A program made the translations under genes and the position numbers. Below the pieces are notes generated by a model that did not search any database, was not told the DNA's origin, and was given only the letters and a program-made list of their open reading frames with translations. 64,000 nt of DNA from Caldilineaceae bacterium (GTDB lineage: Bacteria; Chloroflexota; Anaerolineae; Caldilineales; Caldilineaceae): positions 1 to 64,000 of the forward strand of contig JACKBC010000034.1 of the NCBI GenBank assembly GCA_020634755.1, given 5' to 3'. Positions 36,336 to 44,852 of this stretch are shown in pieces. Positions within the stretch are counted from its first letter, which is position 1, and every line of letters begins with the position of its first letter.

Positions 36336-37832
36336 CTACTCCTCCACGCCCAACCGGCTCAACACAAACTTCGTCACCGGCCCCGCCACCCCCGCCAGGA
36401 TCGGCGTCCCAAACGCGTTCACTACCGCCGTCACCGCGCCGGGGACCAGCTTGACCAGGTCGTCCACCAGACCCGCCAGCCGCGCATCATCGGCCTTTTC
36501 CCCCTTCTGCGCCTCGGCCTGAATCGCCTGCACTCTGGTCAGCGCCTCGCCGCTTTGTTCGGGGCTACTCGCTTGCATCACCGCCTGCATCAGCGGACCA
36601 ATCACCTGCATCAATTCCGCCGCATTCACGCTGCGCGCCGTGCTGTCGCGACCGGTCAAGCTGCCGCCACCCGTGTCGATGCGGCCCAAATTGAGCAACC
36701 CCACGCCCGTGTTAACGTCACCATCAATATTGGTCTGCTTGCCTCTAACCCGCTGCCCGCGCTGGTCAAAGACGCTGCGCGAATTATCGACCTTGTTGTT
36801 ATCGCCCGTCACAATGGGACTGCCGGAAACATCGCCACGGATAGCTACGCCCCGCTCACCCGCAGCGGTCGATCCCGCTCCTTGAGCAATGGCGCCCGAC
36901 CCGGTATTGACCGCCTGCGTGATGTAGCCATTGAGCAGCCGCTGGCTGCGCTCTGGGTTCACCGCGCGCGCCGCCGTATCTGCTGGCAGCGGCGCCTGCT
37001 CATCAAAGAGGCCCAGCGACGTGGCGCCGCGGAAGAGCGCCACCGGAAACGGCCCCACGCCGCGCAGCACCGTCAGCTCCGGTTCCTGAAACCGGCCCAG
37101 ATCGGCCGCGCCCTCTTTGACTGTGGCGTAAAGATGCTCATAAAGGCCAAACGCGCTAATGTAGCCACCGCTGTTGGCCACCCCGCGCCCGCGCAGACCG
37201 TCCACCAGCGCCTGAGCAAAGAGGGTGAGCTCACCGTGCCCGATCTGTGACTTTTGCTCCGGTCGGCACGCCGTCATGACAATACGCCCCTCACCCGTCG
37301 ATAGGATGGCTTCCAACGCCGCCGCCGGCGGCCCGTTGATGCCCAGATGCGATGGCGCGTCAGAGCTCAATTCTAGGCTCAATTCGGGGGAGAGGGCGCC
37401 CGCGTGACACGCATTAAAGATCAGCAGCAGCCGCTTGGCCGGAATCTGCCGCAGCTTTTCCATGAGCACTTTGTCGCTGAGCCCCGTACCCGCCGCCACT
37501 TTGGCGCCCTCGCGCTGACTGTCGTGAGTGGTCAGATAGTAGTTGCCATCGGTGCCGTACTCACCGTGGCCCGCATAGTAGAGCACAACCGTACTCTCTG
37601 CCGAGGTGGACGCTGCTAGATTGTCCAGCGCGGCGGTTAGCCCAGCCAGCGTGGTGGCCTCCTCTTGCAACAGCGTAATTTGCTCGGACGGATAGCCACA
37701 GTAGTTGCCGTCCTCCAATACCTCGCGCAGCGCCTGGGCATCCCGCACGGTGACCGGCACATCGGCATTCGCCATATGCCGATACGTGCCAACGCCAATG
37801 AGCAGGGCGTGGCCCTGAGAAAATTGGGACAT
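36336..37832 (-). CDS. caspase-like peptidase (C14) with tandem motifs B and A
   Basis: A 498-aa protein. The N-terminal caspase-fold domain has GHALLIGVGTYRHM, catalytic His89 in LYYAGHGEYG and Cys142 in LLIFNACHAGAL. After ~300 residues come a C-like segment (GSGAIAQGAGSTAAG), motif B (RGVAIRGDVSGSPIVTGDNN, residues 327-346) and motif A (FDQRGQRVRGKQTNIDGD, 355-372). The tail is helical and ends in a hydrophobic stretch (VNAFGTPILAGVAGPVTKFV). A strong ribosome binding site (AAGGAGG) precedes the ATG. It follows the alpha/beta hydrolase gene by 25 bp. Likely role: an executioner protease recruited by STAND receptors through the motifs (inference). Confidence 0.85.
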   Translation of the reverse strand: MSQFSQGHALLIGVGTYRHMANADVPVTVRDAQALREVLEDGNYCGYPSEQITLLQEEATTLAGLTAALDNLAASTSAESTVVLYYAGHGEYGTDGNYYLTTHDSQREGAKVAAGTGLSDKVLMEKLRQIPAKRLLLIFNACHAGALSPELSLELSSDAPSHLGINGPPAAALEAILSTGEGRIVMTACRPEQKSQIGHGELTLFAQALVDGLRGRGVANSGGYISAFGLYEHLYATVKEGAADLGRFQEPELTVLRGVGPFPVALFRGATSLGLFDEQAPLPADTAARAVNPERSQRLLNGYITQAVNTGSGAIAQGAGSTAAGERGVAIRGDVSGSPIVTGDNNKVDNSRSVFDQRGQRVRGKQTNIDGDVNTGVGLLNLGRIDTGGGSLTGRDSTARSVNAAELMQVIGPLMQAVMQASSPEQSGEALTRVQAIQAEAQKGEKADDARLAGLVDDLVKLVPGAVTAVVNAFGTPILAGVAGPVTKFVLSRLGVEE

Positions 37833-37857
37833 GGTTTTACCTCCTTATCCAGTAAGA

Positions 37858-39090
37858 TCAACCAGCTTTCAATAACTCTTCCATCCGCAGCGCCAGCCGC
37901 CTGAAGAAACTGCCGCGCAGGAAATAGGCCGTGTGTGCCGAAAGCACTCCTTTGCCCGTTGAATAGACAAAATCGGTGGCGCCGGCAAAGACGCCAGCCG
38001 CTGCATAGCTCAACACGTCATTGGGATCATAGACGTTGAGCCAATGTTGGACGCCGCCCGGTTTATTCACCCGCTCCTCACGCGGGTCCACCGGGATCTC
38101 GCGCCGGCTGGCGCCGTAGAGCTTTAGCTCTTCAAAGAGCGCCACTTGGGAACCCACCGTCACCAGCAGATCAACAGGGTAGGTATCGGGGTAGAAGTGG
38201 GTTAGCAGATCGTACACAATGTTGCCCCCCATGCTGTGGGCAATCACAATCAGATGGGGATCGCGGGACGGATGAATAGCCGCCACCGCCTGATCCAGGC
38301 CGTTGGCGATCTCGCCCACAATGGCGCCCGGCGCCTCGGGCTGTCCGCGCTTCTTCAGATAGACAAACACATCACCGATAAAGTGCGATACGGCCATGTT
38401 GAGCGGCTTGCGCGTCATCAGCAGCAGGGCGCGGCTGGCCAAATTGGCGGCCAGCTGGCCAAAGCGATCTACTCCCTCGTGCACGGCGTCCCACCCGTCG
38501 AAAAGGCCCAACGTAGACGGTGGCGGCGGGGCTTGGAACTGATCCACAGCCCCTTGCAGTTGCGCAACAAATTCCTGGTCGTTGCCCACTGCGGCCAACC
38601 ACGGCGGTTTGCGATATCTCCCTGCGCTATAATATTGCTCTGCGTACTCATAGACGCGCGCCGACAGCCGCACCACTTCTGCCAGCGCATCGTCATCCTC
38701 TGCCGCGGCCGCGCGCTGCGCGGCCAGCGCAAAGAGCAGGTCCATGGCATCCAGCAGCGAACTGTTGGCAATGGCCACCAGGGTGCGCCCCTGCGTTTCG
38801 GGCAGCGGCGTATCGTTCCCGCTCAACAGCAGCTCCACCACGGCCTGATCCGGTCCCGCATCTGGAAACGGATCCAAAGCCTGCACCCGCCCCGACGGCA
38901 AAGAGGCGCCGCCCCACGCCAGTTCGGCGCCAAATTGCCCCCAATATGGATTAAAGACCCGCACCCGATTGGGGTTGGCGACCACTCTGCCCATGACCAA
39001 CTCTTTTATGTTGCGATCTCGCTGCGCCACATGCGCCGCATACGCCTCATCTTGCCGCACATTCACCCCATGTACAAACACTATAGGCAT
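37858..39090 (-). CDS. alpha/beta hydrolase, lipase-like
   Basis: A 410-aa protein with an alpha/beta-hydrolase fold. The oxyanion strand MPIVFVHGVNVRQDE is at the N-terminus. The nucleophile elbow LIVIAHSMGGNIVYDLL has the serine in AHSMG. A candidate acid (NVYDPNDVLSYAA) and histidine (LSAHTAYF) follow. No signal peptide is visible, so it is cytosolic. The ATG at 39090 is preceded by AGGAGA. It shares a transcript with the caspase 25 bp downstream. Lipase-like hydrolases are known effectors in NLR-like conflict systems, but substrate and role here are inferred. Confidence 0.8.
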   Translation of the reverse strand: MPIVFVHGVNVRQDEAYAAHVAQRDRNIKELVMGRVVANPNRVRVFNPYWGQFGAELAWGGASLPSGRVQALDPFPDAGPDQAVVELLLSGNDTPLPETQGRTLVAIANSSLLDAMDLLFALAAQRAAAAEDDDALAEVVRLSARVYEYAEQYYSAGRYRKPPWLAAVGNDQEFVAQLQGAVDQFQAPPPPSTLGLFDGWDAVHEGVDRFGQLAANLASRALLLMTRKPLNMAVSHFIGDVFVYLKKRGQPEAPGAIVGEIANGLDQAVAAIHPSRDPHLIVIAHSMGGNIVYDLLTHFYPDTYPVDLLVTVGSQVALFEELKLYGASRREIPVDPREERVNKPGGVQHWLNVYDPNDVLSYAAAGVFAGATDFVYSTGKGVLSAHTAYFLRGSFFRRLALRMEELLKAG

Positions 39091-39243
39091 ATTGTCTCTC
39101 CTTTCCGCCCTTCTCCAATTGCGTTTGATTATCACACGTCATCACACAGCTGCCTTCGCCCTTCGGCCATACCAAGCCGGTGCGTCGGCGCCACCCAGCC
39201 CAAACCACCACCCCACGCGTACAAACTTCGTCACCACACATCT

Positions 39244-39275
39244 CCCCCTCCTCTCCGATTTTGGAGAGGAGGGGG
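39244..39275. repeat. palindromic repeat, family 2 copy
   Basis: Perfect 13-bp arms CCCCCTCCTCTCC and GGAGAGGAGGGGG around a GATTTT loop, followed by a CCGGGGGGAGGAG tail. The same element occurs at 44308-44339 and 57570-57601, each time near a DGR-associated gene end. It occupies part of the 386-bp gap 39091-39476, which has no supportable gene. Confidence 0.85.
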
Positions 39276-39298
39276 CCGGGGGGAGGAGCGGCCCTCCT

Positions 39299-39329
39299 AA
39301 AAAAAAATCGCGCGCCGCCTGCGGCGGCG
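39299..39329 (-). terminator. terminator of the VR1 gene
   Basis: On the minus strand GCCGCC-GCA-GGCGGC is followed by GCGCGA and nine T. It lies ~150 bp after the stop of the NACHT-FGE gene at 39477. Confidence 0.75.
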
Positions 39330-39401
39330 GGTGCGCTGGGGACGGCGCAGCACTGGTGTGGCCTGCTGCGCAAAACAACAACATTCCCCAGACCCCCGAA
39401 T

Positions 39402-39447
39402 CCGCCTGGCGGCGGCTGAGAGAGGGCAGAGCGGCGCCCCTGGCGCC
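39402..39447 (-). promoter_or_regulatory. hairpins downstream of VR1 (candidate DGR homing structure)
   Basis: Two hairpins follow the variable repeat: GGCGCC-CCT-GGCGCC (39433-39447) and CCGCC-TGGC-GGCGG (39402-39415). Equivalent hairpins occur after all four variable repeats, with changed loops or paired stem changes, and are absent after the template repeat. DGRs studied elsewhere need a short hairpin just after the variable repeat for efficient target use. Confidence 0.6.
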
Positions 39448-39476
39448 TGTCCCAGCGTATTCAGAGTTCAGAGCCC

Positions 39477-42257
39477 TCAGCGCCCAGCGCCACAGAGGCC
39501 GGGGGACACAACTCGCCAACCCACCCTGTTGAACCGATTACGAGGGTCGAGGTAGTCCCGGTACGCACACCGCAAATCGACGCGCGTGTCGAGGAACGCA
39601 CCCCCACGCAACACACGACGCTCGTCACCTTCCGACGTATCATCGACGCGATTTTCGTAATCTGCATAATCGCCCAGCCATTTGGTGCTGCACCACTCCA
39701 ACACGTTACCCGTCATATCGGCTGCCCCACATTTGGCGTTGCCACCGGGGAAAATGCCCACCGCGCTGGTCACCCCAATGCCCGTCTCGCTCATGTTGCA
39801 CCACGTGGGCTCAAATTCGTTGCCCCAGGCGAAAATGCGCCCATCGGTATGCCGCGCCGCCCGCTCCCATTCCGCCTCCGTGGGCAATCGCACTTCCTGC
39901 CCACTCACCTCGGACAGCCAGGCACAATAGGCCATGGCCTCATACCAGCTCACCCCCACCTGCGGATGGTTGGGCGTCTCATAGTCGCCTCCATACCGGT
40001 CTGGGCCAGCAATATTCTCCTCCTGACGCCAGCGCCATCCCCCCTCAGTCCAATAGCGTTCTTCATTGTAGCCCCCAGCCGCCACAAACGCCCCGTACTG
40101 CGCCACCGTTATCGGATAGCGGCTGATGCAGTAAGGCGCCTCAATCAGCGTGCAGGTAAACTGCGGCAACTCATCACCATGTGCGTCGCCATCCACCTTT
40201 TTGTCGCTGCCCATCACAAACGGCCCCGGCGCAATCTCACACCATTCAATGTCCGGCGCCCCATCTTTCACCCCCACCCCCGGCCGCGGGTCGCCCAGCC
40301 GCCCCAGCGCCACACCCGCCAGCGCCCGATCTGCCGGCGGCAGGTGGCCGCCCGCTACCAGCGCCGCCAGCCAACTGCGCACACGCGTCAATGTGGCGGC
40401 ATCATCCGCATCTACCGCTGGGTCCAGCCCGCGATGAATACCTGTCTCTAACAGCAGCCGCCCGGCCAGCAGCGCTGTCTGCCACGCCCCTTGGCTAGCC
40501 TGGTCGGCCACGCACTCCACCGGGCACAGCTTGTTGACCAGCGACCAGCCTGAATAGGGCGTGCCGCGCGCCACCTTGGCCCCCGCCAGCAGCAGCACCT
40601 CGCGCCAGCGCTCGGCATCCTGCTGCACCAACTGCACCAGCAAATTGGGAAAGCGCACCCGCGTCAAATAGCGCGCCGCCAGATACTCCTGAAAGGTGCG
40701 GTGCGGAAAGCTGTAGACCCCTTCGGCGCGGTGGCTCAGCAATCCGGCCCGGTCGCGGATATATTCGAGCACCCGCGCCGGGCGCAGGTCCCGATCATTG
40801 GTCGCGCGCAGCAGCATGGCCACCAGCATGGCTTCATTAATATCCGCCGTGCCCGTGGCTTCTTTTTGTTCTCCGTGAACGGTGTAGGCCACCTCCTCCA
40901 GCGCTTCTTGCATACGCAGCCTGGGCGCGTTGATCCACGCCGCCAGCCCTTCAGTCTGATTCAAGGGTCGCCCGGCTGCATCGCGTACCACCTTAGGCTG
41001 TTCCCATATATCCAGCAGCAGTTCCACGCTCTCTTGATAGAGCTGTTCGCGGTCCTCAGGTAAGCTGCCTCCACGCCAGGCGTGTAGCGAAGCCATCAGC
41101 GTCAACAGCAGCGGCCGCGGAGCTAGCTCGCGCAGATGATTGTTGCGTTCAATGGCGTTCTTGAGCAACGCCGCCCGCCCTTGCGCATCGGTTGCGGAGA
41201 GCGCCGGGCGCACCTGCGCCAGATGGGCATACCAGCCATCTACAAAGCGCGCAATCTGCTCCGAATCAAAGGGGGCCAGCACCGCCTCGGCAAAGTGAGG
41301 TAGGCGCCACTGCTGATGCTGATATGCATAAGTGCGACTGGTTAGCACAATGCGCACTTTGGGAAAGCGGCGGGCCATGCCCACCACCGCCTCTTTGACC
41401 AGCGCACGACGTCGCTCGGCTTCTGCTACTTCATCTAGACCATCCAAGATCAGTAAGCCCCCCTCTTCCACCAGATGCTGTTCCAAATACGGGACAAATT
41501 GGCCCTGGCTGCCGTACAGCCGTTTGGTGATAAAGCGCCAGAGCAACTCGTGCGGCGCGGCCATTTCGTCGTGCGACAGCTGGGCGGCAAAGTCGCGCAG
41601 CACTACGTGGACCGGTAGCTGGACGCCTACGGTCCACTCCTCACCCAGCCGCGCCAGGTTGATCCCTTCGATCTGCAACAGCTCACCCGCCATACAGAGC
41701 GCCAGAAAGTTTACAAATGTACTCTTCCCCGAGCCCGGATCGCCCAACAGCACGGCTCGATCTGCCCCGTTGACAAAAGCCAGCGCCGACTGGCGCGCAT
41801 GGTCTCGTTCCCCCTCTGCTTCAAGGCGTTCTTTTTTCACACCGCTCTGTCTGCCTTCTATCTGTGTATGCAGCGTGTCTAGCGCGGTATACACGGCGGC
41901 CACTTCTAGCTCGGCGCCCTCTCTCTCACTCACAAGTGTCCGATCTACCCCGGCCAGATCTAGTGTCCCCAAATCTCTGAGCAGTTGATTCAAATAGGTA
42001 AAAAGCAGCTCTTTGGGCGCCACCTGCCCCGGCGCCGGCGCCGCCTGAAAGACAGCCGACGCAATGCGCACCGTCTCCACGCTGCCAAAGACCGCATTGT
42101 GACTTCCCGTCAGGATGGGGCTATGTGTGGCGTTGCCACCGATGCTCACGCCTCTATCGCCGCTCCCTTGTGTATCCAATTGCGCCTGCAGCGCCGCCAT
42201 CTGTCGTTGCATCTCGGCCAGTTGCGCTTCCAGCTCATCTCGTGTTGATTCTGTCAT
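39477..42257 (-). CDS. NACHT ATPase with FGE-sulfatase/C-type-lectin DGR target domain (VR1)
   Basis: A 926-aa protein. Residues 7-30 form a coiled coil (DELEAQLAEMQRQMAALQAQ). Motif B (RGVSIGGNATHSPILTGSHN) is at 35-54. The NACHT ATPase has Walker A in LLGDPGSGKSTFVN (~residue 171), Walker B in LLILDGLDEVAEAE, and sensor IVLTSRTYAYQ. The SFPHRTFQEYLAAR segment is typical of NACHT C-terminal helices. The C-terminal FGE-sulfatase domain (~685-926: IEWCEIAPGPFVMGSDKK, YPITVAQYGAFVAAGGY, RLPTEAEWERAARHT) ends in the variable repeat GGAFLDTRVDLRCAYRDYLD. The lectin-like fold displays the diversified residues as a binding surface. Start and upstream stop overlap in TAATG. Confidence 0.92.
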   Translation of the reverse strand: MTESTRDELEAQLAEMQRQMAALQAQLDTQGSGDRGVSIGGNATHSPILTGSHNAVFGSVETVRIASAVFQAAPAPGQVAPKELLFTYLNQLLRDLGTLDLAGVDRTLVSEREGAELEVAAVYTALDTLHTQIEGRQSGVKKERLEAEGERDHARQSALAFVNGADRAVLLGDPGSGKSTFVNFLALCMAGELLQIEGINLARLGEEWTVGVQLPVHVVLRDFAAQLSHDEMAAPHELLWRFITKRLYGSQGQFVPYLEQHLVEEGGLLILDGLDEVAEAERRRALVKEAVVGMARRFPKVRIVLTSRTYAYQHQQWRLPHFAEAVLAPFDSEQIARFVDGWYAHLAQVRPALSATDAQGRAALLKNAIERNNHLRELAPRPLLLTLMASLHAWRGGSLPEDREQLYQESVELLLDIWEQPKVVRDAAGRPLNQTEGLAAWINAPRLRMQEALEEVAYTVHGEQKEATGTADINEAMLVAMLLRATNDRDLRPARVLEYIRDRAGLLSHRAEGVYSFPHRTFQEYLAARYLTRVRFPNLLVQLVQQDAERWREVLLLAGAKVARGTPYSGWSLVNKLCPVECVADQASQGAWQTALLAGRLLLETGIHRGLDPAVDADDAATLTRVRSWLAALVAGGHLPPADRALAGVALGRLGDPRPGVGVKDGAPDIEWCEIAPGPFVMGSDKKVDGDAHGDELPQFTCTLIEAPYCISRYPITVAQYGAFVAAGGYNEERYWTEGGWRWRQEENIAGPDRYGGDYETPNHPQVGVSWYEAMAYCAWLSEVSGQEVRLPTEAEWERAARHTDGRIFAWGNEFEPTWCNMSETGIGVTSAVGIFPGGNAKCGAADMTGNVLEWCSTKWLGDYADYENRVDDTSEGDERRVLRGGAFLDTRVDLRCAYRDYLDPRNRFNRVGWRVVSPGLCGAGR
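39503..39620 (-). repeat. DGR variable repeat VR1
   Basis: 118 bp aligned without gaps to the template at 44479-44596. By hand count 13 differences lie at template adenines (coding strand) and 1 elsewhere (TTG to TGG, Leu to Trp). Both ends are invariant (CGTCGTGTGTTGCGTGGGGG at the 5' side, GTTGTGTCCC at the 3' side). Confidence 0.93.
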
Positions 42258-44200
42258 TAGATCTGCTCACTTATCGTTGAATTTTCGGATTGCTTTTTCG
42301 CCGCTTTTAGTCTCTTTTCATATTCGCTTTTCACATATTCGGAGAGAATTGTGATATCTGGTGCTAAAGTTATCGCAATGTTCTGAAATTGCTTGTGATG
42401 AGTAGAGCTTGATGCAGCAATGGCCTCTAACCATGTTTTTACTCTATCGAGACGACGAATATCATCAGGAATAAGTTGTTCAATATCTGGACGAGGTACA
42501 TCTATTAGAATGATGCTCGCCATTAACGCACCAGAGATGTCTGTTTCTCCCGTATTTTCAATATCATGTTCAGGCAGATCAATGCGACACAACCAACCGA
42601 CAATGTCCCAAAGTAATAGGGGATTTGTGATTATGATCTGTTTTGCCGCTAGATATGCAGTTTCCTGCCAAAGTGAATATTGGGCGCGCACTAAGTCGGA
42701 AAAGAGTTTAGGAAATTGTTCCTTTCTAAGGTGGTTAGAGGCGAGATAATCTACAAGAGGGTTATTAGCAAAGTAAAATACATCTGCATCAGCAGTTTGG
42801 GTGATTATTCCAGCTCGTAACTCAAGATACTCAACAATGCGCTTCTGGGCTAAATCTGGATTGCTAAATGAGCTATGTATCAGCTGAAGCAGATCAGCCC
42901 GATTAATCGTGTGCTCGGTTGCTTCAGGGCTTGTTTGTTGGTCGCATTTCATTTTAAATGCTATTGCCGCCAAGAATGTCTGTCGTTCATGGGACGGTTG
43001 TCCAAACCATACTTTAGTACAGATGGGCTGCAGCATAGCTTCCGGCTTTCTCCCTACAATTTTGTACTGTTCCCAAGTCTCTGTAAGTAACTCGACCGCT
43101 TTCTCGTAAATAAATGCGCGATCTAACGGGAGCTGAAAATGTTTCACAGTTATTTGAGCCAACAAATGTGTAAGGAGTAATGGCGATGAGGCGGAACTCT
43201 GAAATGCATAACGATGCTCGTCCACAAACTGAATAATCTGATTTGCATCAATAGTATCTTTCTTCAATTTTTGGATGTGGTTGCACCATATATTTATGAA
43301 CACACCTACTTGGTTAGGTGAAAATGGAACCAGGGTGGCACTATCGAATCTGGATAGTTCATTATGCAGTTCAAAAGGCTCACACCCATAACGTGTTGTT
43401 ATCACTATTCTAACTAAAGGATACTCAATCCTAAGAGCGTCTAGGGAGTTGATTACACTGTGATACATTGCTGATTGGTTAACTGCAATTTCATCAAGAC
43501 CATCGAATATGAAGATCCCGCCGTTCTGACTGAGGTGCTTCTTCAGTAAAATTTCTATTTTCTTTAGATCAGCACCAAACCGGAACGTAAGGTATGCCCA
43601 AAAGCCCTCAATTGGATCAGTATCGTTTAAAGTGCTCAGGAAATCGACAAATCTTCGCAATTCGATATAAGCCGGGAACAGAGCGCCCACATTCCATTCA
43701 GACCCGAGGTTTTTTACATTTGCATGAATACGATTTAACCATCCTCCTGAAAGACATAGAATCAAGTTTGCTATGCAAGTAGTCTTTCCCGAGCCGATTT
43801 CGCCTATTAGCAATGCATACTGAGTATCGTTGAGGAAACGAACAAGCGACTGTATCGTATAGGGAGTTGAAAGCTGTACGTCACGCGGCTGATAAAGTTC
43901 AGCTAGTTCAACATCAACGAGGGCGTGCCTACCATGAATTTCGTGTGTAAATTGGGCAATATCAATCATTGAGGTTAACGCGGTCAGTTTATTGAAATAC
44001 ATGCTCAGAATGTTACCAACATCTTCATTGGAAATACTTGACTGATCCATGACAAAGAAGTTCACTTGCAAATTATCTACTTTGCCAAAGTAGTTATTTC
44101 GATCGCCAGTCAATATGGGACTATATTGCGCGTTGCCCCCAATGCTCGCACTCCGAGCACCTGATAGCATCTCTGGCTGATTACTTATCTGTTCTGTCAT
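42257..44200 (-). CDS. NACHT ATPase with motif B, no lectin domain
   Basis: A 647-aa protein. Motif B (RSASIGGNAQYSPILTGDRN) is at residues 16-35. The NACHT module has Walker A in LLIGEIGSGKTTCIANL, Walker B in GGIFIFDGLDEIAVNQ, sensor RIVITTRYGCEPFE, then a helical region with SPLLLTHLLAQITV. It lacks the FGE domain of its neighbours and is markedly AT-richer, which suggests separate acquisition. It is translationally coupled to the VR1 gene (TAATGA). I set the start at 44200; the open frame upstream to 44662 only reads through the template repeat and a palindrome. A regulatory partner of the VR1 receptor is plausible. Confidence 0.88.
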   Translation of the reverse strand: MTEQISNQPEMLSGARSASIGGNAQYSPILTGDRNNYFGKVDNLQVNFFVMDQSSISNEDVGNILSMYFNKLTALTSMIDIAQFTHEIHGRHALVDVELAELYQPRDVQLSTPYTIQSLVRFLNDTQYALLIGEIGSGKTTCIANLILCLSGGWLNRIHANVKNLGSEWNVGALFPAYIELRRFVDFLSTLNDTDPIEGFWAYLTFRFGADLKKIEILLKKHLSQNGGIFIFDGLDEIAVNQSAMYHSVINSLDALRIEYPLVRIVITTRYGCEPFELHNELSRFDSATLVPFSPNQVGVFINIWCNHIQKLKKDTIDANQIIQFVDEHRYAFQSSASSPLLLTHLLAQITVKHFQLPLDRAFIYEKAVELLTETWEQYKIVGRKPEAMLQPICTKVWFGQPSHERQTFLAAIAFKMKCDQQTSPEATEHTINRADLLQLIHSSFSNPDLAQKRIVEYLELRAGIITQTADADVFYFANNPLVDYLASNHLRKEQFPKLFSDLVRAQYSLWQETAYLAAKQIIITNPLLLWDIVGWLCRIDLPEHDIENTGETDISGALMASIILIDVPRPDIEQLIPDDIRRLDRVKTWLEAIAASSSTHHKQFQNIAITLAPDITILSEYVKSEYEKRLKAAKKQSENSTISEQI

Positions 44201-44307
44201 TGCTCTATACTCGCCCAATGTGGGGCTGCACCAGCCCGGCCACTTTGTGGATCCAGGTTGGGTGCAGCCCCCTTCTCTATTCGCCCGGCCTGCCCTCGCG
44301 CACCTCT

Positions 44308-44339
44308 CCCCCTCCTCTCCGATTTTGGAGAGGAGGGGG
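44308..44339. repeat. palindromic repeat, family 2 copy
   Basis: Arms CCCCCTCCTCTCC and GGAGAGGAGGGGG around GATTTT, identical to the copy at 39244-39275, including flanking purine-rich sequence. It lies between the template repeat and the NACHT gene start, in the gap 44201-44478. Confidence 0.85.
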
Positions 44340-44478
44340 CAGGGGGGAGGAGAGGCTCGGCCAGGAACCGGCTGCACCGGCCTCTGCGGCCGCGCTGCAT
44401 AAGCCCGCGGCCTACGCCGCCAACCGATGCAGAATACTGGCCCTGCGCGAACCATGGCCCGCCCAGGTGAGAAACCGT

Positions 44479-44596
44479 GGGACACAACTCGCAAACCCAC
44501 CCTGTTGTTCCGATTACGTGGGTCGTTGTTGTTCCGGTACGCACACCGCATATTGTCGCGCGTGTTGTTGAACGCACCCCCACGCAACACACGACG
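44479..44596 (-). ncRNA. DGR template repeat (TR)
   Basis: 118 bp matching the four variable repeats except at adenines. Read in the target frame it is RRVLRGGAFNNTRDNMRCAY then RNNNDPRNRNNRVGLRVVS, with AAC/AAT codons at the variable positions, the classic adenine-loaded template. Homology to the targets stops at GTGTCCC, and no hairpin follows. It lies 256 bp after avd on the same strand as the reverse transcriptase. Its RNA would be copied with adenine-specific errors and used to overwrite the 3' ends of the target genes. Confidence 0.93.
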
Positions 44597-44852
44597 TCTC
44601 AGCCGATCCCCGCAATAACGGCGCCAGCTATGGTGGACAGAACCAGCACCGATTACTGCCACACTTTCCTATCAAACGAGCGCAGAGTGCATCACACGGC
44701 GCCCAAAACATTCCTGCCCAAAATCGACCGGTACGCTGTGCATTGCACTCTCAGCCGCTTCTATATCACAACCTTAACCGCCACCCCGTAAGTTCCGACA
44801 GCACCCCGATCAACATAACCAGTTCACGCACCACGCAATACGCAACATCCCC
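44597..44852. other. spacer between avd and TR
   Basis: 256 bp without a supportable gene, repeat or hairpin. In characterised DGRs the RNA flanking the TR is needed for cDNA priming and binding of the RT-Avd complex, so this spacer may be part of the functional TR transcript (inference). Confidence 0.4.

Noticed and set aside
44201..44662. Upstream extension of the NACHT gene as coding sequence
   Set aside because: The open frame there is only the TR read in the target frame plus a palindromic repeat; the ATG at 44200 gives a normal motif B N-terminus.
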